This document shows positions 7,383 through 13,928 of a stretch of DNA of 22,372 nucleotides, in pieces. The stretch covers positions 1 through 22,372 of the forward strand of contig CAYNAW010000024.1 in NCBI GenBank assembly GCA_964395545.1, given 5' to 3'. Position numbers and translations under genes: made by a program. Below the pieces are notes generated by a model. That model saw only the letters and a list, made by a program, of their open reading frames with translations. It searched no databases and had not been told where the DNA came from. The DNA is from CAYGVX01 sp964395545. Lineage in GTDB: Archaea; Thermoproteota; Bathyarchaeia; Bathyarchaeales; SOJC01. Each line of letters starts with the position of its first letter. The stretch's first letter is position 1.

Positions 7383-8603
7383 TTGGCTTCACGGGACGAC
7401 TTTGTCTTCCGGAAATTCGCTGACTACTACAGAACAAGCTTACTCAACCTGCACGAGCCGTCAAGAATCAGGGAGCGAGAGTTCGGCTTCATAACCTTCG
7501 GAAAAGCGATGATGCTCAGGCACAAGAAATTCGAAACGAAGAAGGAGTTGGAGTCTTTTTTAGGTTCGATGGTTCCTTCAGCCGCTTACCATTCCAGCGC
7601 GTATTATGAACGCCCACAAGCAGAGATGGACGAGAAAGGCTGGCGGGGAGCAGACCTCGTGTTCGACATTGATGTCGACCACATTCCAACGCCATGTGGT
7701 AAAATCCACGACCGTTGGACCTGCAGCAACTGCGGGTTCGCGGGAAAGGGCCCGACTCCGGAACGGTGTCCTGCCTGCGGTGAAGCACGATTTGATGCCA
7801 AGACGTGGACGTGTGACGTCTGTTTGGAAACTGCTAAGGAGGAAACCGCTAAACTGTTGGATTTTCTGATGGATGATTTCGGCTTCGCGAACGATGAATT
7901 GAACGTGTACTTCAGCGGGAACCGGGGCTACCATGTGCACGTCGAGCGGGACAGGGTGCGTTTGCTCGATTCTATGGCGCGGAAGGAATTGGTGGACTAC
8001 ATCATCGGGCTGGGGTTGAAGACCGAATCCCACCGGTTGATAGATAGAGGGGGAATCGTGGTTGGGGCTGACTTGACAGGGTGGAGACGGCGCATTGTTA
8101 GGGGAATCGAAAGATTCTTGGAAAACGCTTCGGCTGGCGAAGTCGGGGCCCAGGACTTGAGTAAACGCAGCGTTGAGTCGTTAGTGAAGAACAAGGAAAT
8201 GCACCTGGAAAATCTTAAGAAAAGGGGGCGAATCGACGTGAAGGGCGTTGGACCCCAGAACTGGGAAAAAATCGTCCACTGGGTCGTGGACCAGCAGTCA
8301 GCGAAGATCGACACGGTCGTCACGACAGATATCCACCGGCTCATCCGGCTGGCGGGAAGCCTCCATGGGAAAACAGGATTCATGAAAGTGGAGGCACCGT
8401 TGAGGGGTCTCGACGAGTTCGACCCGTTGAAGGAGGCAGTAGCCTTTAAAGAGGGACGCGCGATTGTTGACGTGAGCGAAGCCCCCGAGTTTCGCATCGG
8501 AGACACGGTGTATGGCCCCTTTAGAAACGCGTCAAGCGTGGAGTTACCCACCTCTGCAGCCGTGTTCCTCCTCTGCAAGGGTGTAGCACAGGTGGTGGCG
8601 TAG
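7383..8603 (+). CDS. priS: DNA primase small (catalytic) subunit PriS
   Basis: 406 aa from TTG 7383, chosen for the AGGAGG 9 nt upstream; ATG 7374 and TTG 7350 are alternatives. Archaeo-eukaryotic primase fold: catalytic DIDVD (95-99), YFSGNRGYHVHVE (176-188), GADLTGWRRRIVRG and TDIHRLIRLAGSLHGKTG (315-332) with the third acidic site just before it. It makes RNA/DNA primers for replication together with PriL. The usual zinc knuckle (C105, H109 ... C144, C147) is interrupted by an extra CSNCGF...CPACG pair (C114, C117, C129, C132), so a second zinc site is likely. The GINS gene follows after 2 nt, placing two replisome parts in one transcript. PriL is not in this window. Confidence 0.96.
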   Translation: MASRDDFVFRKFADYYRTSLLNLHEPSRIREREFGFITFGKAMMLRHKKFETKKELESFLGSMVPSAAYHSSAYYERPQAEMDEKGWRGADLVFDIDVDHIPTPCGKIHDRWTCSNCGFAGKGPTPERCPACGEARFDAKTWTCDVCLETAKEETAKLLDFLMDDFGFANDELNVYFSGNRGYHVHVERDRVRLLDSMARKELVDYIIGLGLKTESHRLIDRGGIVVGADLTGWRRRIVRGIERFLENASAGEVGAQDLSKRSVESLVKNKEMHLENLKKRGRIDVKGVGPQNWEKIVHWVVDQQSAKIDTVVTTDIHRLIRLAGSLHGKTGFMKVEAPLRGLDEFDPLKEAVAFKEGRAIVDVSEAPEFRIGDTVYGPFRNASSVELPTSAAVFLLCKGVAQVVA

Positions 8604-8605
8604 CC

Positions 8606-9157
8606 GTGTACAGCATGCTTTATGACGCGTGGTTGAAAGAAAAGGAAAATGCGGAGGTGCAGAAGCTGCCGAAGGATTTCTACACCACGGCCGCAGAGTA
8701 TGTGAGCAAGATTCGGCAAGAGGGGCGGATGCTCGACCAGCACTCAGCTAAGGCGAGGCTGGTCGCTCAAGAATCGGCAAACGTCAAACGAATGATGACG
8801 GAGCTGTTCACGTTGCGCTTCAATAAGATTGTCAAACAGGCAGCCGCTGCTGGGCTTTTGAATAAGGAGGCCTTGACTTTGGAGGAGGAGAGGCTGCTCC
8901 TCGGGGTGAAGCCGTCTGTAGAGGATTTTCAGGCTCTTTTGAAGGAGTTTCTGCGGGGAAAGATTACTCAGGTTACGGAGAAAGCCGACTCGCCGAGACG
9001 AGTGGTGCTGAGGTTTGTGCAGGAAGTTCCAGCGATTGTGGGGGCAGACTTGAAGGTTTACGGACCGTTCGCGGCAGAGGATGTGGCGACGGTGCCTGCT
9101 GAAAACGCCAAAGTCTTGGTGGAACACGGCGTCGCCACGGAAATTGAAGCCCAGTGA
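8606..9157 (+). CDS. archaeal GINS subunit, Gins51-type
   Basis: 183 aa from GTG 8606, with AGGTGG about 7-10 nt upstream. The first ~120 residues are helical (A domain). The last ~50 are a small beta domain: VVLRFVQEVPAIVG, KVYGPFAAEDVATVPAEN and KVLVEHGVATEIE. The A-then-B order is that of Sld5/Psf1, hence archaeal Gins51 (Gins15) rather than Gins23. GINS joins MCM and GAN/RecJ in the archaeal CMG helicase and contacts primase. It is two nucleotides downstream of priS; GINS-primase gene pairing is known in archaea. I rejected PriL because there is no four-Cys Fe-S domain and the length is far too short. Confidence 0.88.
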   Translation: MYSMLYDAWLKEKENAEVQKLPKDFYTTAAEYVSKIRQEGRMLDQHSAKARLVAQESANVKRMMTELFTLRFNKIVKQAAAAGLLNKEALTLEEERLLLGVKPSVEDFQALLKEFLRGKITQVTEKADSPRRVVLRFVQEVPAIVGADLKVYGPFAAEDVATVPAENAKVLVEHGVATEIEAQ

Positions 9158-9256
9158 ACGTGAGGGTTCAAGAGTGACGTGTCGGTTCGACGCTCTTCTA
9201 CGTTGGTCTCTCAGCCGAGTATAGTAAAGCTTTTCTTAACCCTCGGCGGAGAAACC

Positions 9257-9511
9257 TTGAGAAAAGCCTTGGTTAAGCGCGAGAAAGCCGACCGAATGTT
9301 GGATTGCCTGGGACTCTTCTGCCCGGAGCCCGTCTACAGAACACGATTAGAGCTAGATCAGATGGCGCCTGGGGAGACGTTAGAAGTGTGGGCGGACGAC
9401 CCCGCTGCAGAGAGGGATATCCAAAGCTTGGCTAAGCGCTTAGGGCACGACATCTTGGAGATGCGGAAGGAAGGGAGCAAGCTCTACTTCTTGATTAGGA
9501 AGGGAAAATGA
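9257..9511 (+). CDS. TusA/SirA-family sulfur carrier
   Basis: 84 aa from TTG 9257, preceded by CGGAG at 5 nt. A longer reading from GTG 9179 (110 aa) adds a tail that does not resemble the family, whose members are about 75-85 aa. Core: DCLGLFCPEPVYRTRLELDQ with the CPxP cysteine at residue 22, then GETLEVWADDPAAERDI and LYFLIRK. TusA proteins carry a persulfide on this cysteine and pass sulfur between enzymes, classically accepting it from IscS for tRNA thiolation or other sulfur transfer. Here it is 9 nt upstream of a NifS/IscS-like gene and shares its operon with iscU, so sulfur delivery to or from that pair is a reasonable inference. Confidence 0.88.
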   Translation: MRKALVKREKADRMLDCLGLFCPEPVYRTRLELDQMAPGETLEVWADDPAAERDIQSLAKRLGHDILEMRKEGSKLYFLIRKGK

Positions 9512-9520
9512 GAGGCGGTT

Positions 9521-10705
9521 ATGATGAGACGAGTCTACATGGACCACACCGCAGGTATGCCCGTCGACGCGCGGGTCCTCAACACCATGATGCCCTACTT
9601 CGAAGGGCTTTACGGGAATGCCTCTGCGCTGCACTCCTTCGCCCAAGAGGCGCGAAGGGGTCTCGAAGACGCGCGGAAACACGTCGCCCATCTGATAAGG
9701 GCCGAGAGAAGTGACGAGGTTTACTTCACATCCGGCGCCACCGAGAGCAACAACTGGGCAGTCAGGGGTGTGGCGGCTATGAACCGAGAACGCGGGAAAC
9801 ACATCATAACGACCAGCATCGAGCACATGTCAGTGATGAACACCTGTAAGTACTTGACGAAACAGGGGTTCAAAGTGTCCTACTTGCCCGTTGACAGCTA
9901 CGGCGTCGTCGACCTTGAAGCCTTGAAGAAGGCGTTGACCGACGAGACGATTCTCGTTTCCGTAACGTACGCCAACGGAGAAATAGGCACAGTCGAGCCC
10001 GTGAAGGAAGTGAGCGAAATCGTCCACGGCGGGAAGGCGTACTTGCATGTGGACGCCACCGCCGCAAACGGGCAGGTTCCGATAGACGTGCAGACGGAGG
10101 GCATCGACTTACTAACCCTGTCGTCGAACGACATGTACGGACCGAAAGGAGTCGGAGCCCTCTACGTAAAAAGGGGCACCCGACTGGAGCCGCTCATCTT
10201 CGGAGGAGGCCAAGAGCGCGGGCTGAGGTCTGGCACCGAGAACCTGCCCGGCATCGTGGGCATGGGCAAAGCGGCAGAGTTGGCGAAGGCTGAAATGCAA
10301 GCGGACGGCGAACGGCTCGTCCAGCTACGGGACAAGCTTCTCAAGAATCTGCTGGAGAGAATCCCGTGTTCCTATTTGAACGGGCATCCGTCACGCAGGC
10401 TGCCCAACAACGCGGCGGTGCGGTTCAGCTTCATCGAAGGCGAGTCGATGCTCCTCAACCTCGACATGGCCGGCGTGGCGGCTTCTTCAGGATCAGCGTG
10501 CACCACGAAAACCTTGGACCCCTCGCACGTGCTCTTAGCCACGGGGTTGAAGCATGAAGAGGCGCATGGCTCGCTCCTGTTCACGTTGGGCAGGCAGAAC
10601 ACTGAGGACGACGTGGACTACGTGGTGAGCCTACTGCCCGATATAGTTAAAAGGCTGCGCTCCATGTCACCCTTAACGCCGAAAGAGCTGAGGGAACGTG
10701 TATAG
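9521..10705 (+). CDS. NifS/IscS-like protein lacking the PLP lysine
   Basis: 394 aa, aminotransferase class V fold of full normal length. Conserved: YMDHTAGMPVD (6-16), SGATESNN (71-78), IEH with His102, HVDAT with Asp178, GGGQERGLRSGTEN (228-241) and the mobile-loop SSGSACTTKTLDPSHVL with Cys327. Changed: the E. coli motif SGHK is SSND here, so the Schiff-base Lys is Asp204 and its neighbour His is Asn203. The Gln of DATQ is Ala181, and the second Asn of NNEIG is Gly153. It therefore should not bind PLP covalently or work as an ordinary cysteine desulfurase. From memory, Archaeoglobus fulgidus IscS has the same Lys-to-Asp change. It overlaps iscU by 8 nt, so a sulfur-relay or IscU-partner role is likely. 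GAGG precedes ATG 9521 by 5 nt; ATG 9524 is possible. Confidence 0.93.
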   Translation: MMRRVYMDHTAGMPVDARVLNTMMPYFEGLYGNASALHSFAQEARRGLEDARKHVAHLIRAERSDEVYFTSGATESNNWAVRGVAAMNRERGKHIITTSIEHMSVMNTCKYLTKQGFKVSYLPVDSYGVVDLEALKKALTDETILVSVTYANGEIGTVEPVKEVSEIVHGGKAYLHVDATAANGQVPIDVQTEGIDLLTLSSNDMYGPKGVGALYVKRGTRLEPLIFGGGQERGLRSGTENLPGIVGMGKAAELAKAEMQADGERLVQLRDKLLKNLLERIPCSYLNGHPSRRLPNNAAVRFSFIEGESMLLNLDMAGVAASSGSACTTKTLDPSHVLLATGLKHEEAHGSLLFTLGRQNTEDDVDYVVSLLPDIVKRLRSMSPLTPKELRERV

Positions 10706-11078
10706 CGAAAAAGTCATGGAACACTTCCGGAACCCGCGCAACGTGGGCGAGATTCCAGACGCCGACGGCGTGGGCACGGTGGGCAACCCAGTGTGCGGGG
10801 ACATGATGTCCATCTACATCAAAGTCAAAGACAACCGCATCGTGGACATCAAGTTCAAAACCTTCGGCTGCGGCGCCGCGGTTGCAACGAGCAGCATGAT
10901 TACCGAGCTGGCCAAGAACAAGACCTTGGAAGAAGCCATGAAAATCAGCCGACAGGACGTGGCTGACAGCCTCGGCGGGCTTCCGCCTATCAAGATGCAC
11001 TGCTCCAACTTGGCGGCGGACGCGCTCCACGAGGCCATAGTAGACTACCGGAAGAAGAGGGAGGCACCCAGCAAGTGA
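10698..11078 (+). CDS. iscU: IscU-type Fe-S cluster assembly scaffold
   Basis: 126 aa from GTG 10698, overlapping the end of the NifS-like gene by 8 nt. It has the three ligand cysteines and aspartate of IscU: GNPVCGDMM (C33, D35), FGCGAAVA (C58) and IKMHCSNLAADAL (C102, next to His101). N-terminal YSEKVMEHFRNPRNVG is the standard IscU start. It builds [2Fe-2S] and [4Fe-4S] clusters and hands them to apo-proteins. The LPPIKMHCSNLA stretch is the usual partner-binding area near the cluster site. The intact scaffold beside a partner that lacks the PLP lysine raises the question of where its sulfur comes from. Its stop overlaps the next small gene by 4 nt (GTGA). Confidence 0.96.
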   Translation: MYSEKVMEHFRNPRNVGEIPDADGVGTVGNPVCGDMMSIYIKVKDNRIVDIKFKTFGCGAAVATSSMITELAKNKTLEEAMKISRQDVADSLGGLPPIKMHCSNLAADALHEAIVDYRKKREAPSK

Positions 11079-11227
11079 CCAAGTTCGTACGATGTGAACA
11101 ATGCGACGTGAAGCTAACGGGCGACAGGTGTGCATTCGCGTCTCATACGCGTGTCATCAACGGAGAAACGCATGTCTTCTGCTGCGTGAAATGCGCTGAA
11201 CGATACGAAGAGAAGAGAAAGGGTTGA
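11075..11227 (+). CDS. 50-aa six-cysteine protein, TRASH/YHS-like
   Basis: 50 codons from GTG 11075, which overlaps the iscU stop as GTGA, to TGA 11225-11227. It has CEQC (C7, C10), C19 and then VINGETHVFCCVKCAERYEEK (C36, C37, C40). The spacing of about 17-25 residues between the first cysteines and an FCC-x2-C with a following Tyr and basic tail resembles TRASH or YHS metal-binding modules. This fits a small zinc, iron or copper site, or an Fe-S ligand set. I cannot name the family with certainty. Translational coupling to iscU and position at the end of the TusA-NifS-IscU operon suggest a role in cluster assembly or metal supply. It meets the convergent methyltransferase gene with only 2 nt between stops. 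Confidence 0.75.
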   Translation: MTKFVRCEQCDVKLTGDRCAFASHTRVINGETHVFCCVKCAERYEEKRKG

Positions 11228-11229
11228 CT

Positions 11230-11853
11230 TCACTCTCGAGCCATCGTTCGAGCCTTGATGACCACGAGTTTCTCGAAGTCGAGCTTCTCTTCGTCAACTA
11301 TTGATGCACGCAGCCCACGCTGCTCGAAGCGAGTCAGCGTCTCCTCAACGTTTGCGAGGCTCGACTGAACCAAAAGCACACGCCCATTGCTCTCAAGGTG
11401 TTGGGAGACTCGGTCGATAAACCTGTCGATAACCGTGCGTCCCGTCTCTCCTCCTGCCCAAGCTGTCTCGACCCAGCTTCCACCCTCAGTCTGCTCGACG
11501 GGCACGTAGGGCGCGTTGAAGACGATCAGATGAAACCGCTCATCCTCTTTCACCGCTTCGAAGAGCTCGCCTAAGCGCGGTTCAACCTTCGCTGCGACGC
11601 CGTTCTGTTCAGCGTTCTTTCGTGCGCAGGCGACGGCGAAGGGGTTGCTATCCACTGCGACCACTCTGCTGGCTTTCTCAGCCGCTACCACTGCGAGAAA
11701 GCCGCAGCCGGTGCCCATGTCCAAGACGCGCTCAGCTGCCGCCACCGTTAGGTTCCTCGCCAAAAGGAACGTGTCCTCCGCGGGCTCGTAGACGTCTTCC
11801 GGGACGTCGAACACGAGTTCTCTCCAGAAAACCCTCTTACCACGTGAGCTCAT
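11230..11853 (-). CDS. HemK2/PrmC-like class I methyltransferase
   Basis: 207 aa from ATG 11853, chosen because GGAG lies 9 nt upstream. TTG 11868 would add five residues. Rossmann SAM-binding motif LDMGTGCGFLAV, acidic AVDSNPFAV, and VFNAPYVPV where HemK proteins have NPPY; YEPAEDTFLL and WAGGETGRTVIDRF are typical of the HemK2/Mtq2 group. That group methylates a glutamine of release factor eRF1/aRF1, so the archaeal form probably acts on aRF1. The NPPY-to-NAPY change (residues 113-116) is in the substrate amide-binding motif. It overlaps the end of ksgA by 17 nt and closes the minus-strand translation cluster. Confidence 0.85.
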   Translation of the reverse strand: MSSRGKRVFWRELVFDVPEDVYEPAEDTFLLARNLTVAAAERVLDMGTGCGFLAVVAAEKASRVVAVDSNPFAVACARKNAEQNGVAAKVEPRLGELFEAVKEDERFHLIVFNAPYVPVEQTEGGSWVETAWAGGETGRTVIDRFIDRVSQHLESNGRVLLVQSSLANVEETLTRFEQRGLRASIVDEEKLDFEKLVVIKARTMARE

Positions 11854-12667
11854 TTGCCAACGCTCCAAAGTCCTCTGGCGACAACTCTCTTACCCGTCGA
11901 TCTTTGAAGGGCAGGGTGTCGGCTTTCTCAGCGGCTTCCGTGTCCTTCAGTCCCTGTTTGCGGAAGAGTGTAAGGACGGCTTTTCGGACCAGCCTGTTGC
12001 GTTGCGTAAACAGCACACGCACTACGTCCCTGAACACTGCCTCGTCCTTCACCTTGAACGGAGAAGCCGGACGCGGTTGCAGTCGCACGATAACTGCGCC
12101 CACATCGGGCCGGGGATAGAACGCGGTCTTCGGAACGGGGTCGAGCAACTCTGTTTCAGCATAGTAGTAAGTTGAAACAGTCAGGCGGCTGTAGTCCCTG
12201 CCCCCTACTGGGGCGTCGAGGCGTGCGGCGAATTCTCTCTGAAAAGTCAAGACGGCGGTTTCAAACGGCTTTTCGAGCAGCCAGAAGAGCAGCGGCGACG
12301 AGATGGCGAACGGCGGGTTGGACACCACCTTGTCGAATGGGGGAACAGCGGCCTTGAGGATGTCGCCTTCTATGAAGTGCACGTTTTCCAAGTCGGCAAG
12401 CTCGTCGTTCAAGACACGCATGATTCGTGTGTCCTTTTCCACGGCGACCACCGTCTTCGCCTTCTGAGCGAGCAGCCGTGTGAGGAAGCCGAAGCCTGCA
12501 CCGACTTCTAGGACAACGTCTGAGCGTTTGAGCGACGCGTGCGAAACCATGCGTTCCAACAGGAGCGGGTCAACCATAAAGTTCTGGCCCAGTCGCTTCC
12601 GCGGAGAAAGCCCGTGGCTGCGGATGAGCAGCTGGGCTTTGTGATGAAGGCTCATTTGGGGTGTCAC
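11837..12667 (-). CDS. ksgA: 16S rRNA adenine dimethyltransferase KsgA/Dim1
   Basis: 276 aa. N-terminal SPRKRLGQNFMVD (21-33) is the KsgA/Dim1 signature. The SAM site is LEVGAGFGFLTRLL (53-66) with AVEKD (75-79) and IEGDIL. The catalytic motif reads NPPF (117-120) instead of the usual NLPY. The C-terminal AFYPRPDVGAVIVRL and VLFTQRNRLVRKAVL complete the family pattern. It dimethylates two adjacent adenines at the 3' end of 16S rRNA during small-subunit maturation. The reading starts at GTG 12667, overlapping the DUF655 stop by 1 nt (TAGTG); ATG 12655 (MSLHHK) is equally plausible. Its place next to hemK and DUF655 is a standard archaeal arrangement. Confidence 0.95.
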   Translation of the reverse strand: MTPQMSLHHKAQLLIRSHGLSPRKRLGQNFMVDPLLLERMVSHASLKRSDVVLEVGAGFGFLTRLLAQKAKTVVAVEKDTRIMRVLNDELADLENVHFIEGDILKAAVPPFDKVVSNPPFAISSPLLFWLLEKPFETAVLTFQREFAARLDAPVGGRDYSRLTVSTYYYAETELLDPVPKTAFYPRPDVGAVIVRLQPRPASPFKVKDEAVFRDVVRVLFTQRNRLVRKAVLTLFRKQGLKDTEAAEKADTLPFKDRRVRELSPEDFGALANELTW

Positions 12668-13221
12668 TACGGTGCCCGCGTGAACAGCCGGTATTTGCTG
12701 TCGCCTGCCAGTTCCTCGATGACGCGTTTGGCGATGAGTTTGGCCGGGTCGGGAACATTCGTGCGCTTCTGCAGGTCCTCGAAGTTTTCAAAAGGTTTGC
12801 GATCGCGTTCGTTGATTATCTGCCACATGTACTTCTTGCCGATTCCGGGAATAAGCTCCATCGCGTGCATTCGCGGCGTCACGGCTTGAGCGGTGTTGAA
12901 GAACGTGATGAACCAGGGCTCCCGCGCCAATACGATCTTTTCAATTACGCTAGGCAGCTCCATCCGAGCGTTGGCGGTCAACTCTTCGAAGCCTACCCGC
13001 CCTGTGATGTAGGTTATCTCCTCCCGTCTGTCCTTTCCTACGTATACGCGGTCATAAGGCTTGAGCGCTGAGCCTTCCTTCACCGTGGCCTCGAGGAGGG
13101 TGAAGAAGGCTTCGCCCACTACTTGAACGACTGCTCCGGCCCGGTAGCCGGGTCTGACGCCTGCTCTGCCGCGGGGCAGAAAGTCGAGTACGTAGGCGTG
13201 TTCTTCGTAGCGCTTCTCCAT
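12667..13221 (-). CDS. DUF655 nucleic-acid-binding protein
   Basis: 184 aa from ATG 13221. The frame is open to GTG 13287, but the extra 22 residues come from A+T-rich sequence that looks intergenic and would overlap rpoF. The family core starts YAYVLDFLPRG-like (EEHAYVLDFLPRGR). An OB-like N-terminal domain contains RVYVGKDRREEITYITGRV. It is followed by a helix-hairpin-helix ELIPGIGKKYMWQIINERD (about 122-140) and a C-terminal helix pair. DUF655 is archaeal and constantly linked to rpoF, L21e and ksgA; its job is not established, and RNA or DNA binding is inferred from the HhH. Residues and order here are typical. Confidence 0.92.
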   Translation of the reverse strand: MEKRYEEHAYVLDFLPRGRAGVRPGYRAGAVVQVVGEAFFTLLEATVKEGSALKPYDRVYVGKDRREEITYITGRVGFEELTANARMELPSVIEKIVLAREPWFITFFNTAQAVTPRMHAMELIPGIGKKYMWQIINERDRKPFENFEDLQKRTNVPDPAKLIAKRVIEELAGDSKYRLFTRAP

Positions 13222-13273
13222 GCCCTCGTCTATCGCCCCTTGTGAATTGACAGTTAATTGTATGCTAACGTTT

Positions 13274-13612
13274 TTATTCCTTTTCACGATATTGGTTCAA
13301 AAAAGCGAGGATTTCTTCCAGTTTCTGTGTTTCCACGATTTTTCTGCCGCCCGCTAGGAACGCGCGGATTTCTTCAATGCTTTCGGGCATGCAGTTGACT
13401 AGCTGTGTCGCTTCCTGCTCGTCAAGTCCGGACTTTTCCATCAGGCCGTTCACGATTTCGGCGGTTGACTCAACTCCGACTTTGGCGAATTTGGCTGCGT
13501 AGTCGAGGGCTCGACGCTGAAACTGGTCCAGGTTCTCCTCTCCGATGGCTTCCAGCATCTGCTTGACTTCGGGCACGGTGAGCACTTTTTCTTTCAGGGC
13601 TTTTCTCGGCAT
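13274..13612 (-). CDS. rpoF: RNA polymerase subunit Rpo4 (RpoF, Rpb4-like)
   Basis: 112 aa, ATG start. Helical HRDC-like fold of archaeal Rpo4: LTVPEVKQMLEAIGEE, FQRRALDYAAKFAKV, SGLDEQEATQLVNCMPESIEEIRAFL and a C-terminal KIVETQKLEEILAFLNQYREK. With Rpo7 it forms the polymerase stalk, which helps open-complex formation and RNA exit. It begins 4 nt after the L21e stop, the conserved archaeal L21e-rpoF pairing, so transcription and translation parts share a transcript. Confidence 0.95.
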   Translation of the reverse strand: MPRKALKEKVLTVPEVKQMLEAIGEENLDQFQRRALDYAAKFAKVGVESTAEIVNGLMEKSGLDEQEATQLVNCMPESIEEIRAFLAGGRKIVETQKLEEILAFLNQYREKE

Positions 13613-13616
13613 ATCT

Positions 13617-13928
13617 TCAGGCCTCCGTTGTCTGTGTTTTCGCCTTCAACGGCGCAAGGTGTTCGGGTTTGACAATGAGCTCCTTGACCGCTTTGCCTTG
13701 AGTCACGCTGACCACGTAGGCTCGCCCCTTCCGGTCGCCGATGACGCCGACCTTACCGTGGAAGCGGCGGTGGGGCATGCCCTTGTGGACGCTCGGGTCG
13801 ATTTTCACGACTACCCGGTCGCCAGGGCTGTATTCGGTGAGTACTTTGCTGAGACCCGTCTTGCCTCTTTCTCTCACTCGTCTACGAAGCAGCGAACGGG
13901 TTCTGCGGCGGTATCCCCTTGACGTCAT
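13617..13928 (-). CDS. rpl21e: 50S ribosomal protein L21e
   Basis: 103 aa, ATG start. Basic N-terminus TSRGYRRRTRSLLRRRVRER, then YSPGDRVVVKIDPSVHKGMP, HRRFHGKVGVIGDRKGRAYVV and KELIVKPEHLAPL, the complete archaeal/eukaryotic L21e pattern at normal length. It is a large-subunit protein bound to 23S rRNA. The start ATGA overlaps the Pus10 stop by 4 nt (13925-13928), so it is translationally coupled to the pseudouridine synthase before it and to rpoF after it. Confidence 0.97.
   Translation of the reverse strand: MTSRGYRRRTRSLLRRRVRERGKTGLSKVLTEYSPGDRVVVKIDPSVHKGMPHRRFHGKVGVIGDRKGRAYVVSVTQGKAVKELIVKPEHLAPLKAKTQTTEA

Noticed and set aside
7997..8743. 248-codon minus-strand frame
   Set aside because: Antisense to the conserved C-terminal half of priS and the start of GINS; no recognisable domain.
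8606..9157. Reading this gene as the primase large subunit PriL
   Set aside because: Too short, no four-cysteine Fe-S domain, and the C-terminal VYGPF...N-x3-L domain is that of GINS.
9163..9244. GAGGGTT / AACCCTC pair resembling the 2154-2191 repeat
   Set aside because: Only 7 bp over an 82-nt span and a shared 10-mer; such matches are expected by chance in 22 kb.
9179..9256. N-terminal extension of the TusA-like protein from GTG 9179
   Set aside because: Adds 26 residues without family similarity; the TTG at 9257 has a ribosome-binding site and gives the normal length.
13222..13287. N-terminal extension of DUF655 from GTG 13287
   Set aside because: The A+T-rich, Asn/Lys-rich stretch overlaps rpoF and precedes the conserved start of the family.
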